From Chitinophagaceae bacterium (lineage in GTDB: Bacteria > Bacteroidota > Bacteroidia > Chitinophagales > Chitinophagaceae), in assembly GCA_947446645.1 (NCBI GenBank), contig CANFHA010000004.1, positions 202,185 to 266,184 on the forward strand: a stretch of 64,000 bases of DNA, in the 5' to 3' direction. The notes under the pieces were generated by a model that saw nothing but the letters and a program-made list of their open reading frames with translations, was not told the origin of the DNA and did not search any database. A program made the translations under genes and the position numbers. This document shows, in pieces, positions 1-8,735 of this stretch (its first letter is position 1; each line of letters starts with the position of its first letter).

Positions 1-270
1 CTTCATTAGGTTGGTTTTAGAAGTTGGTTTAGGTATCGTATTAAAAGGCGTAAAGGCAGGCAGAATGTTAGCCCGATAAAAATATTTATCGGCTAAGAAC
101 AGGAACCAGATGTATCACTGGGGTAATACCGCGAAAGATTTTAATTGCCTCTTGGGCAAATAATATGGTCGGTGTCATTTGGTGTGTGTGTTTAGAGTGT
201 GTTTACTAAAGCATATAGCGAAACAATAATTATGCCAAATTTTAACTTTCTATTGAAAATTACAATAAAT
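1..270. other. Non-coding left edge
   Basis: No convincing gene is visible. A short perfect hairpin (8-bp arms at 73-80 and 85-92, 4-nt loop) lies in it but has no U-tract, so it is not called a terminator. The stretch is AT-rich and may be the upstream region of a gene outside the window. Confidence 0.4.
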
Positions 271-300
271 AAAAAACCGCCTCAAAAAACTTTGAGGCGG
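271..300 (-). terminator. Rho-independent terminator
   Basis: The inverted repeat has arms at 277-286 and 291-300 (CCGCCTCAAA and its complement). On the minus strand it is followed by a run of six T. It lies just downstream of the minus-strand genes ending at 329, so it closes that operon. Confidence 0.85.
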
Positions 301-328
301 AGTTAATTCTATTTATTCCAATTTAGCC

Positions 329-715
329 TTAGGCCATTGGGTCATTTATTTTGTCCATCCAGTGCACTTCTGGCTCCTTTTTATCAGGCCTACGGTTTAG
401 TATGTATCTGATCAACAGATAACCACCCAACCCAAACAGCTCCACAGTGATCAGGTGCAGCGGATTGTCAGAAAAAGCCTGAACAATTTGCTGGGCGATA
501 GCTTGCTTCGTCTTTACATCCACTGAGCTTAGCTGTTGCATGTTTACGTTTTTAGCGCAAAACACCATGGCAACAAACACAAAGCCGATAAAATAAGTAA
601 CAGTTACACAAACTAGCGTAATTACAGACCATAAGACCGCGTTCTGGGCTTTTAGCTTTGCTCTCATACCGTTTTTATAGGTAAGATAAGCGAGTAACAC
701 GAGGTCAAAATACAT
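329..715 (-). CDS. Small integral membrane protein, unknown function
   Basis: The 128-residue protein has two clear hydrophobic segments: one near residues 28-53, and a second near residues 91-106 (VELFGLGGYLLIRYIL), separated by a polar loop. The C-terminal tail is charged. It resembles in layout the small DUF4199-type membrane proteins of Bacteroidota, but I cannot assign it to that family with confidence. It starts 3 bp after the stop of the upstream sugar enzyme (719-1924), so the two are probably co-transcribed and end at the hairpin at 271-300. No catalytic motif is visible. Confidence 0.65.
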   Translation of the reverse strand: MYFDLVLLAYLTYKNGMRAKLKAQNAVLWSVITLVCVTVTYFIGFVFVAMVFCAKNVNMQQLSSVDVKTKQAIAQQIVQAFSDNPLHLITVELFGLGGYLLIRYILNRRPDKKEPEVHWMDKINDPMA

Positions 716-718
716 CAG

Positions 719-1924
719 CTATATTGATTTCATAAATTCAGTGACACTCTCCATAACATGGCTTATCTGAGCCTCGTTCAGGCCATGATGGCAAGCCAAT
801 AGCATACCACCGCGCATTACACGGTCACTCTCAGGATAGCCATTCTTAGATACTTTGCTCGCCAAATGCTTAAAGCCCGGCTGACGAAGTATATTACCTG
901 TAAACACCGTACGGGTCTGTATATTCCTCTTCTCCAGGAAAATCTGCAGATCGCGGCGGATGAATGGTGCGCTCTCACGAATAGTAGAGGCATAAGCCAG
1001 CCAGCCGGTACGTGAGTTTGGCAATTGTTTTGGCAGTATAAAGAACTCTTCATATTGCTTGAAGAACTCCAGCATGCGGTTATAATTAGCCGTTCGGGTA
1101 TCTATATTCTTATTCAGCTTATCCAGCTGCACAAGGCCAAAGGCAGCACCAAGCTCTGAAGGCTCAATGTTGTATCCCGGCTCTTCAAACACGAATTTAG
1201 CATCATAAGGTATACCATCAACCTCCACATTAAAGCGGTTCTCAATCTTTTCAGACTCTACGAACAGCGATGAACTGCGACCCCAGCTGCGCAACAGGCG
1301 GCCGCGGTTGTAATACTCTTCCGAATTAACACACAGCATACCGCCATTGCCCGCACAGTTTATGATGTGCGAACCATAGAAGCTAGTCGTGCTCATATCC
1401 GTATACCGGCCAGATGATGCTCCCTCTATTTCAGCGCCAATCGTATCAGCAGAATCTTCGAGAACAAACAAGTTGTGCTTGTCGGCTATCTCACGCAGTC
1501 TTTTCCAGTCAGCCAGATTACCCATTAGGTTAGGTATGATCATCGCCTTGGTTTTAGGCGTTATCATTTCTTCCACCTTATTGGGGTCAATATTATAAGT
1601 GCCTTCTTCCACATCTACAAAGGCGGGTATCCAGCCTTTCTTCACCTGTGGGGCTACTGTGGTTGAAAAAGTAAGGGCCGGGGTAATGATCTCACTGCCA
1701 GCCTCATAATTCAGAAGGTCGGCTGCCAGGTATAGCGCCGATGAGCCACTGTTCACACCAATACCATATTTCTTCTGGTAAAGATCCGCAACGCGGCTTT
1801 CCATCTCACGGACATTCTTGCCCATTTGGGTCGATGTGCGGAGCACATTCACTACCGCTTCTACTTCTTCTTCCCCATGTACTGTTCTGCCGTAAGGCAC
1901 ATGTATATAATCTGTTTGTACCAT
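719..1924 (-). CDS. DegT/DnrJ/EryC1/StrS-fold enzyme, RfbH/ColD-like dehydratase
   Basis: This is a PLP fold-type I enzyme of the sugar aminotransferase family (401 residues from the start chosen). The open frame extends 16 codons upstream, but the Met before VQTDYIHVPYG gives the normal family N-terminus. The cofactor region reads SFYGSHIINCAGNGG: the lysine that forms the Schiff base in aminotransferases is His (about residue 186). That replacement is known in the 3-dehydratases RfbH/E1 and ColD. The C-terminal half (GNILRQPGF, then CHHGL) also matches the RfbH type. The Cys pair that E1 carries after its RDWGR motif (iron-sulphur ligands) is absent (RSWGRSSSLF), which favours a ColD-like enzyme. 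The likely role is removal of a 3-hydroxyl from a nucleotide 4-keto-6-deoxysugar for surface polysaccharide. No other sugar-pathway genes are adjacent, so the substrate is unknown. Confidence 0.85.
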   Translation of the reverse strand: MVQTDYIHVPYGRTVHGEEEVEAVVNVLRTSTQMGKNVREMESRVADLYQKKYGIGVNSGSSALYLAADLLNYEAGSEIITPALTFSTTVAPQVKKGWIPAFVDVEEGTYNIDPNKVEEMITPKTKAMIIPNLMGNLADWKRLREIADKHNLFVLEDSADTIGAEIEGASSGRYTDMSTTSFYGSHIINCAGNGGMLCVNSEEYYNRGRLLRSWGRSSSLFVESEKIENRFNVEVDGIPYDAKFVFEEPGYNIEPSELGAAFGLVQLDKLNKNIDTRTANYNRMLEFFKQYEEFFILPKQLPNSRTGWLAYASTIRESAPFIRRDLQIFLEKRNIQTRTVFTGNILRQPGFKHLASKVSKNGYPESDRVMRGGMLLACHHGLNEAQISHVMESVTEFMKSI

Positions 1925-2050
1925 TTTATAAAAGATGAATTTTAGGTTGCGAAGATAACAGTTTACACTCAATTATTAGGTTAAAAAATGTTAGCGGCCA
2001 TGCTCCTATTGTTACAATTAATACCGCATCTGAAACTTGGATTGCCTGTA

Positions 2051-2087
2051 AAAAAATAGGCCGGCCGGGTTTTACCCCAAGCCGACC
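2051..2087 (-). terminator. Terminator of the beta-helix protein gene
   Basis: A GC-rich imperfect hairpin (2059-2087) is followed on the minus strand by TATTTTTTTA. It sits directly downstream of the stop at 2112. Confidence 0.75.
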
Positions 2088-2111
2088 ATTTATTAAACAT
2101 GCATCTTTAAA

Positions 2112-3989
2112 TTATTTTATTACACTTAGTTTCAAAGTCTTCACTTTTCTGTCAGACTGTATTGAGATAACATACAGGCCATTAGAAAGATTGCTTGTGC
2201 TGAAGTCAACGCTCATGTCACCGCTGTTAGAATGACCATTGAACACTTCCATTACAGCCTTGCCAGACATATCCAGAACAGTAATTTTTACATCACCAGC
2301 CTGCTTAACGTTCAGGAGTACAGTAGCCTTGTCATAAGCTGGGTTAGGGAATACCTTAGCTGCACCCACTGTGCTCATACCGATAGTTGATACGGCAGTA
2401 GTGTTAGGAGCTACATAGCAATTGCCGGTATAGTCAGCATTGTTTGGGTCAAATTCACACCAGCCTTTCATCCAGTTATCGCTGGTAGATCCTGTACCTG
2501 CAAATGCACCCACGTAATTGGTACGGGTAAAGAACGAATTGCTTGCTTTGGTGGTTGTAAAGTTAGGAGCAACACCTGGTACATTGTAGTTTACAGAATC
2601 ACCGGTTGTGTCATAGCTGATCGGCAGTGTAGGGTTGAAGGTATAGGTAGTAGCACCATTGTTGCCTTTCCATGTAGCATAAACTACAGGAGAAGTACTT
2701 GTTGGCACCATACCTGGGTTAGTCAGGTTAAACGGATTGCCTAAACGAACACCTGTCTGCTCAGTAGAGTAAATTTTGTTAGCATTTGCAGCACCAGTCA
2801 ACCATGTCCATGGGCCTGCTACGCTTGCCAATGTAGACCAGTCTGTACCAGTAGATGTCGTATCAGCATTGCTGGTAGTCGGAGTTAAAGAACGAGCGCC
2901 GTCTTTTACGAAAACGATATCCTTCTGAAAACCACCCGTGCTTGATGTTCCTGAGATAATGTTGTTGCGGAACTGCAACTCGCCTGAACCAATGTTAGCA
3001 ACAGTAGAACCAAAAGAAGCTGAAGACTCGTCTATAAGCAAACCACAAGGGTAACCTGCAAAAATCGAATTCAGTATGCTCAGTGCGCTGCCACGACGTA
3101 TCTGTGCTGCAGCTACATATTGTGGGTCAAATGCAGTTGAGGTTGGGCTCACCATCGGACCTATAACTGTGCAGTTCGAAAATACAGGCATTGTTAGCTT
3201 AGTATTGTCAACCGGGCTACCGGTATAAGTGCCTGACTGGTAGCTATCGCTTTCAAAAGCCTTTGAACCACTCTGGTCAGCAGCATAAGGATCCCTAAGA
3301 CCAACAACGAACTGGTTTTTGCCCTGGTATCCGTTATCCGTATCAAAATCGTCATCCCAACCTGCAAATGCAACAAGATATTTTGCATTTACGTTACCGC
3401 CAAACCACTCATAGCTGTCATCTCCGCTGTAGGAAACCTGTATGTGATCAACCGACGTTCCGTCGCCTACACCGCAAAAAGTAAGACCATTCACTTCATT
3501 GTTTGGTGAAAAGGCTATACCTCCAAACTCAATTCGTACATAGTGAAGTTCGCCGCTGTTATCATGAATATCAGTTCCGCCGTATAATGAGCGTGGACCA
3601 CCTTCTACCGTAGAAAAACCTGCATTCCAATTTACAGGTGCCTTACCACAAAGAATTACACCACCCCAGTCACCGTAAGTCCTGTTACCGGCATCCTCGT
3701 TCGAAGTAAAGATAATTGGGCTTGTGGCAGTGCCCATAGCCATTATTTTAGCACCGCGCTCTACTATCAGCGCGCCCTTGGTGTTCTTATCACCCTTAAT
3801 AATTACTCCCGGATCTATCGTCAGGGTCGAGCCAGAAGTTACATACACATACCCTTTGAGCAGGTACTGGTTGTCGCATGTCCAGTGCGTGTTGGTAGAA
3901 ATACTGTCTTGCACATTGATAACGCCCTGGGCCGATAATTTGCTAAGTGAAGCAACTAACATGCAGGATAAAAGGAAACTTTTCTTCAT
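2112..3989 (-). CDS. Secreted beta-helix protein with T9SS type A sorting domain
   Basis: This is a 625-residue exported protein. I start it at the Met of MKKSFLLSCMLVASLSKLSA, a normal signal peptide; the open frame begins 8 codons earlier with a charged extension. The N-terminal half (YVYVTSGSTLTIDPGVIIKG) and the motifs GDWGGVILCGKAPVN and YSGDDSYEWFGG belong to a conserved parallel-beta-helix-like secreted family of Bacteroidota and some other phyla. The last 80 residues (VFPNPAYDKATV to the terminal LKLSVIK) are a type IX secretion C-terminal sorting domain, so the mature protein is probably on the cell surface or released. It lies 117 bp downstream of a TonB-dependent receptor on the same strand but has its own promoter with a Pho-box-like array (4013-4090). 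Its biochemical role is unknown; co-regulation with the receptor is inferred. Confidence 0.85.
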   Translation of the reverse strand: MKKSFLLSCMLVASLSKLSAQGVINVQDSISTNTHWTCDNQYLLKGYVYVTSGSTLTIDPGVIIKGDKNTKGALIVERGAKIMAMGTATSPIIFTSNEDAGNRTYGDWGGVILCGKAPVNWNAGFSTVEGGPRSLYGGTDIHDNSGELHYVRIEFGGIAFSPNNEVNGLTFCGVGDGTSVDHIQVSYSGDDSYEWFGGNVNAKYLVAFAGWDDDFDTDNGYQGKNQFVVGLRDPYAADQSGSKAFESDSYQSGTYTGSPVDNTKLTMPVFSNCTVIGPMVSPTSTAFDPQYVAAAQIRRGSALSILNSIFAGYPCGLLIDESSASFGSTVANIGSGELQFRNNIISGTSSTGGFQKDIVFVKDGARSLTPTTSNADTTSTGTDWSTLASVAGPWTWLTGAANANKIYSTEQTGVRLGNPFNLTNPGMVPTSTSPVVYATWKGNNGATTYTFNPTLPISYDTTGDSVNYNVPGVAPNFTTTKASNSFFTRTNYVGAFAGTGSTSDNWMKGWCEFDPNNADYTGNCYVAPNTTAVSTIGMSTVGAAKVFPNPAYDKATVLLNVKQAGDVKITVLDMSGKAVMEVFNGHSNSGDMSVDFSTSNLSNGLYVISIQSDRKVKTLKLSVIK

Positions 3990-4012
3990 AAATCTTTGTT
4001 TTTTATTTTTCA

Positions 4013-4090
4013 CAAAACTAGATGCTCAACATTACCACCACATTAACCGCATGTTACCTTAACATAACTTGTACATTACCGGAATGTTAC
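4013..4090 (-). promoter_or_regulatory. Pho-box-like operator of six 11-bp-phased heptamers, plus -7 element
   Basis: On the plus strand the heptamers are ACATTAC (4029), ACATTAA (4040), ATGTTAC (4051), ACATAAC (4062), ACATTAC (4073) and ATGTTAC (4084). Each starts exactly 11 bp after the previous one, with 4-bp spacers of unrelated sequence. On the transcribed (minus) strand they read GTAATGT, TTAATGT, GTAACAT and so on. A Bacteroidota -7 element TAGTTTTG lies at 4013-4020, 8 bp from the nearest heptamer, and no -33 TTTG is obvious. This is the geometry of a PhoB-type activator replacing the distal promoter element: 7-bp half-sites with 4-bp spacers. The spacing is seen directly; PhoB as the binder is inferred. 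Confidence 0.75.
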
Positions 4091-4106
4091 CAAAAAGTCC
4101 GCCTGC

Positions 4107-6953
4107 CTAAAACTTGATCTTTACACCTAGAGAATAGTATCGGCCCGGGTAAAAGCTTCTTTGATCCCGGTCATTTTTAGAATCGAATTTACTGTCCCGG
4201 TTTATGTCCTCCATGAACATCACCCTTGAATTCAGCAGGTTCTGAACACCTATATTGAGCATATAGTGCTTATGAAACAGTTTCGACAAAGAAATATCCA
4301 GTGACTGAAAAGGCATTTCACCTATACTTTCAGCACCTGCAGCAGTTGTTCCCACAGCATACATTCTTGGCCCAAACACATTATAGAGCACTGACCCCTG
4401 AAATCCGGTAGCAGCATTCTGATAGTATAACCCCGCATTGATAATGTACGGTGACTGCCCCTGAACACCTGAGTGAGGTATAGCCCCGTTTACCTTGCTG
4501 GAATCTATAGTCAGTTCACTCTTCGTAAGCGCTATATTACCAACCAGTGTAAGATCACCAAACACACGCGTGCCAAGAATACTGTCCAGTTGCGCTAAAT
4601 TTTTGCGCACGTCCAGTTCCAATCCATAACAATAGGCGCTCTCCGCATTCACGAAACCAAACGATTTGCTATCGCTACCACCGCTAACAATAACTACACG
4701 CTGTATCGGGTTTGTAAAAGATTTATAAAAACCACCCACCTGTATCATTTCTCCTGCACCGGGGTAAAACTCATAACGCACGTCAAAGTTCTGCACCTCT
4801 GCCACCTTCAGCGTATCTCCAATACCTGATTTATTTTTAGGACTGGTAACAGTAGTGGGAAACAATGAACCATAATTGCCCGCCAGTTGGTCGAAATCGT
4901 AGTAATATACCGGTGCCCATTCCCTGAATTCCGGCCTGTTCAGCGTTTTGCCATAGGCAGCGCGAACAAGGCTCTTTTCAGTAAAGTTGTACGCAGCATT
5001 AACCGATGGCAGCAGGTACTTTGTAATGATCTTAGGATGTATGGTGTCCAGGTTCAATATGGTGTTTATCGACTGTTCGTTATACTCATACCTTGCACCA
5101 CCCAATATAGTGACATGCTTACCCACCGGCACTTTCAAAGACACGAAGCTGGCTATTAGCTTATTTTCAGCATCGTAGTGGTCATACGGATTCGTTACCT
5201 CCCCTATCTTGAACCGCTTGTCACCATCTATATTCGAATCCACAAACAAGCCGTTAATAGGTGTCGTCAGTATCGCCTGCGTTGCCGCGCCGGACTTAAT
5301 GGTGTATCCCAGCTGCCTTATTTGCAAGCTTCTTTTCTTATATTCCAGGTAGTTGCCTGCACTCACATCTATGGCAAATTTTTTAGTGATCTTTATCTGC
5401 TGTGTAAACTGGTGGTTGAAGCTATACGCATGCTCAAACAAAGTAGAATAATACTTACCTCCGTTCAGTATATCCACTGTGCTCGGCACTTGCGCTCGGT
5501 AGGTCGTATCATCACCTACCACCTGCTGGGCAAAATTAATACGCCTCAGGTCAGGCTGATTCTTAAACAGATCCGTATACCCAAGCGTCCAGTTATATTT
5601 ACGCGTACCGTCATTGTTTTTATGACTGCCCATAAGCTGCGACGCATAGGTGGCCCGGCTCTCATATCCCATTGCGTAAGATCTCTGGATATTCTGCGAA
5701 GAAATAGTAGTATCTGCCACCGAATTACGAAGCGTCAGCGCAGAAGTTCCTATCTGGTTATAAAGATTCTTAAACTCTATTTTGGTGTTACCTACTGCTA
5801 CACCTATATTATCCATGGCACCGGCGCTTATGTTATTTACAGATCGCACGTCATGAAAGTGGTAGCTTTTTGAAGATGAATCCCAGCCCTGCTGCTCCGA
5901 CTGCTGGTTCATATATACATTAGAATAAGCAAGGCCCAGAGTATTGCCTATTTTGATCTTTTTCAGCTTCACCACATTCGATAGTGCCAGTGAGAAACGC
6001 GCATCTGGATTAGCCTTTGTTGAATTTACGATCCAGTCATTACCAAATGCCTTTGACCATGCAGCAATATTGGTTTTGTAATCGGGTGCTTTAGTATCCA
6101 GGTGATCAGGAAAACCTTTCGGAATACTCCTTTTACCATCGTCATATCCGAGCATATCTGTTGACGACGGTGTATTATAATTAAAATTGCTACCGGTCGT
6201 AAATTCACGGCTGCTGGTCTGCAGGCTCACCGTTACCTGGTTTTTATCTGCCAGCGATGTGGTGTATACCTTCACCATGCCGCCTGCAAAATCGCCCGGT
6301 AGTTCCGGCGATGGCGTCTTAAATACCAGCACCCTGTCTATAAGCCCCGCAGGGATAATGTCGAATGAGAACGCCTTTTTATCAGACTCACTGCTGGGCG
6401 TGCCTGCATCATTTAGCCACACAGCATTATAGCGGTCCGGCAATCCTCTTACCACTATAAATCGGTCGTCCTGTATCGTTACACCGGGAATACGCTTCAC
6501 TACATCCGCTGCATTCCTGTCATTGGTCTTCGATATCTGCGCAGCGCCTACCCCGCTTACTATCGTACTATTATTTTTTATCTCATTTATAACAGCATTC
6601 TCTGTATTCGTTACCCTGCCCGACTTCACCACCGTGCCTTTAAGCTCCGTATTTTCCGGCATCATTTTCATATCAAAAACGATATCGCCATTGTTACTGA
6701 TAGTCACGTTCTGCTTATAAGTATTATATGTAGCATAAGTGAATACAATTTCGTAAGCCCCGTTAGCAAGGTCAGTAAGCTCATACTTACCATCTATATC
6801 AGTAACAGTACCCTTGGTAGTGCCGTTCAATGAAACAGCCACTCCAATTAAGGGCGAATTGTTCTTTGAGTCTATTACAACCCCTTTTATACTACCGGCA
6901 AAACTATTAAAGGACAAAAACGCAATAAAAAAAGAGAGGAAATATCGAAGCAT
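4107..6953 (-). CDS. TonB-dependent outer-membrane receptor
   Basis: This is a 948-residue receptor. The start chosen is the Met of MLRYFLSFFIAFLSFNSFAG, which gives a signal peptide; 17 further upstream codons are open but do not look coding. Order of parts: signal peptide, a carboxypeptidase-regulatory-like beta domain (GVVIDSKNNSPLIGVAVSL, about residues 24-105), a plug domain (VVKRIPGVTIQDDRFIVVRG, about 155-250), and a large beta-barrel ending in aromatic-rich RSFYPGRYYSLGVKIKF. No SusD-type partner lies beside it, so it is probably not a glycan SusCD system. Its immediate downstream neighbour is the T9SS beta-helix protein. Four 11-bp-phased heptamers like those before the neighbour lie 52 bp upstream of the start, which suggests joint control, possibly by phosphate limitation. 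The substrate is not evident from sequence. Confidence 0.9.
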   Translation of the reverse strand: MLRYFLSFFIAFLSFNSFAGSIKGVVIDSKNNSPLIGVAVSLNGTTKGTVTDIDGKYELTDLANGAYEIVFTYATYNTYKQNVTISNNGDIVFDMKMMPENTELKGTVVKSGRVTNTENAVINEIKNNSTIVSGVGAAQISKTNDRNAADVVKRIPGVTIQDDRFIVVRGLPDRYNAVWLNDAGTPSSESDKKAFSFDIIPAGLIDRVLVFKTPSPELPGDFAGGMVKVYTTSLADKNQVTVSLQTSSREFTTGSNFNYNTPSSTDMLGYDDGKRSIPKGFPDHLDTKAPDYKTNIAAWSKAFGNDWIVNSTKANPDARFSLALSNVVKLKKIKIGNTLGLAYSNVYMNQQSEQQGWDSSSKSYHFHDVRSVNNISAGAMDNIGVAVGNTKIEFKNLYNQIGTSALTLRNSVADTTISSQNIQRSYAMGYESRATYASQLMGSHKNNDGTRKYNWTLGYTDLFKNQPDLRRINFAQQVVGDDTTYRAQVPSTVDILNGGKYYSTLFEHAYSFNHQFTQQIKITKKFAIDVSAGNYLEYKKRSLQIRQLGYTIKSGAATQAILTTPINGLFVDSNIDGDKRFKIGEVTNPYDHYDAENKLIASFVSLKVPVGKHVTILGGARYEYNEQSINTILNLDTIHPKIITKYLLPSVNAAYNFTEKSLVRAAYGKTLNRPEFREWAPVYYYDFDQLAGNYGSLFPTTVTSPKNKSGIGDTLKVAEVQNFDVRYEFYPGAGEMIQVGGFYKSFTNPIQRVVIVSGGSDSKSFGFVNAESAYCYGLELDVRKNLAQLDSILGTRVFGDLTLVGNIALTKSELTIDSSKVNGAIPHSGVQGQSPYIINAGLYYQNAATGFQGSVLYNVFGPRMYAVGTTAAGAESIGEMPFQSLDISLSKLFHKHYMLNIGVQNLLNSRVMFMEDINRDSKFDSKNDRDQRSFYPGRYYSLGVKIKF

Positions 6954-7005
6954 GCTTTTTTTGGCGCGAAAGTACTCCCTGGAGAAAGCAGATAGCGTCC
7001 ACACT

Positions 7006-7045
7006 GCGTTATGAAATTATAACCTCCACATTAAATTTATGTTAC
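7006..7045 (-). promoter_or_regulatory. Pho-box-like operator of four 11-bp-phased heptamers
   Basis: Plus-strand heptamers GCGTTAT (7006), TTATAAC (7017), ACATTAA (7028) and ATGTTAC (7039) start at exact 11-bp intervals with 4-bp spacers. Two of them are identical to units in the array at 4029-4090. The array lies 52 bp upstream of the receptor start. A weak -7 candidate TATCTGCT is at 6987-6994. Confidence 0.65.
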
Positions 7046-7458
7046 GCACTGTCTTTTATACGATATAGAATTTAAACGCCCACTAAAAACACTCACCTCA
7101 CACAAAGCGCTGCTTGGTCCCATTAGCCACCAGACTAGCACCCTTCTTATTCGCGATTTAAAGATTCTGACGACTTTCTTCGGTCATTCCCTACCCGCTA
7201 CACCTTCATTTCGCGAAGCATTGCTTAGTACCGGTAGCTACTAGCATACACAGCTGCAACAAATAATACCAATTGAACTTTAAATCTACACTAATGCCCC
7301 CCATTGCGCGCCACGATGTTTAGCTTCGTGCACTGGCCGTGGCAAAGCAATCTTACGAACCTCAATTTCGTGTTTAGTGTGATTTAAAAGTATAATCGGT
7401 ATAAATCTTACAAAACATAGAAACAACCCACGGATTTTGCAACCATAAATCCCACCCT
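7046..7458. other. Non-coding, left side of accessory region
   Basis: No gene, tRNA or strong terminator is visible. The receptor gene on the left belongs to the chromosomal backbone and the primase-like gene on the right to a mobile element, so an element boundary may lie here. I found no copy of the tRNA-Lys fragment of 16001-16044 in this stretch. Confidence 0.4.
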
Positions 7459-8448
7459 ATGCAACTCCTTACTTCAGTGCCTCGTGGAGGCTATCTGTTT
7501 GTAGCACCATCTAATGCCAAATGTCAATTTGCCCCGAAGCGGGCTATCCACTCCACGGATCGCCCGCTTTGTGTGTTACCGCCTTTGGCGCCCTGCATCA
7601 CCATACGTGCAATCGAAAATATTTTGCCAAATCATACAATTGAGATTAGGTACAGGCACAGGGAGAAGGTAGAAAGAATACGAGCCATTGAAGATAAGGC
7701 AGAGAGAGATAAGATCAAAGCTACCCTGCCCGGTATAACTGTAAGTGGTGTATTCAGTACCAGGGCAATAGCAGGACTAGTAAAACACAGCGGTTTGATC
7801 TGCATTGATATTGATTACAAGGACAACCAGCAGGTAGAGAATTATGGTGAGTTGAAACAGATACTATCTACAGCCCCTTTTGTGGCCTATTGCGGCATGT
7901 CTGTTAGCGGCACCGGGTACTTTGTTGTAATTCCGATAAAGTACCCGGGAAAGCACGATATGCAGTTTGAGGCATTGCACCGGATGTATGAGCGGTTAGG
8001 GGTGAACATTGATATATCCGGTAAAGATGTATCCCGGTTACGGGGGTACAGTTGGGATAGTAAGGCGTATATTAACCATGAGGCCAACCCTTATGACAAG
8101 GTCTATGAAGAACCACAGCTTGTAAAGCTATCGGTTAATATCAATAAGTACGCCCGTAAGTCAGGCAATGATACCCGGACATGGGTAGAGAAGTATATAA
8201 ATGCAATATCAGCCAAAGGAATAGATATAACCGAAGGGTATAAACAATGGTTGCGGTTAGGGTTTGCATTTGCTACTGAATTTGGGGAAGCAGGACGGCA
8301 ATACTTCCATGATGTGAGCCGGAACTACTCCGGGTATAAATCCGATGCTGCAGACAAGCAATATACACATTGTCTGAATAGTCGAGGTCATGGAGTTACT
8401 ATAAAGACGTTTTTCTACCTATGCAAAGCGCAAGGGGTAAAGCCCTAA
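7459..8448 (+). CDS. VirE_N (BT4734-like) / PriCT-2 primase-type protein, N-terminus doubtful
   Basis: About residues 50-215 match the BT4734-like N-terminal (VirE_N) domain found in mobile-element replication proteins: LPGITVSGVFSTRAI, HSGLICIDIDY, and SVSGTGYFVVIPI with KDVSRLRGYSWDSKAY. About residues 230-325 (KQWLRLGFAFATEFGEAGRQ, then TIKTFFYLCKAQG) match the PriCT-2 primase C-terminal domain. The usual helicase or VirE C-terminal part is absent. The first ~48 residues do not look like the family. The DNA under them contains a GC-rich hairpin (arms 7537-7544 and 7562-7569), so the true start may be a non-ATG codon further in, or the gene may be 5'-truncated. It is probably a relic of a mobile element. 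No integrase or relaxase is adjacent. Confidence 0.7.
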   Translation: MQLLTSVPRGGYLFVAPSNAKCQFAPKRAIHSTDRPLCVLPPLAPCITIRAIENILPNHTIEIRYRHREKVERIRAIEDKAERDKIKATLPGITVSGVFSTRAIAGLVKHSGLICIDIDYKDNQQVENYGELKQILSTAPFVAYCGMSVSGTGYFVVIPIKYPGKHDMQFEALHRMYERLGVNIDISGKDVSRLRGYSWDSKAYINHEANPYDKVYEEPQLVKLSVNINKYARKSGNDTRTWVEKYINAISAKGIDITEGYKQWLRLGFAFATEFGEAGRQYFHDVSRNYSGYKSDAADKQYTHCLNSRGHGVTIKTFFYLCKAQGVKP

Positions 8449-8735
8449 AAAAGCATATACAACATATCCACTTTGATAGTAGATTTGTTTAAAATCAATG
8501 CGTATAAGATAATAAAGGATTAATTACATAAAGAGTTTGCATTAGGCAAACCTTTCCTTGTCTCTGAAAAGTCGAAAAAGTAATTGTAACGAGGAGGTTT
8601 AGCAAAATGCTCAGGTATGCCTGGGCATTGCTTCACTTCGTTACATGGGCTTCGACTCCCACAGGGACAGGTGATGTCAGTGTTCAGGTATTTTATTTTC
8701 TGGCGATATTCAAAATGAACAAACAATATAAATAA

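Noticed and set aside
5178..5873. 231-codon plus-strand frame inside the TonB-dependent receptor
   Set aside because: Antisense to a strongly conserved receptor gene and of unnatural composition.
7537..7569. Rho-independent terminator
   Set aside because: The hairpin has no T-run on either side.
8520..8726. 68-codon minus-strand frame before the protease gene
   Set aside because: No recognisable features, and it overlaps the probable promoter region of the protease operon.
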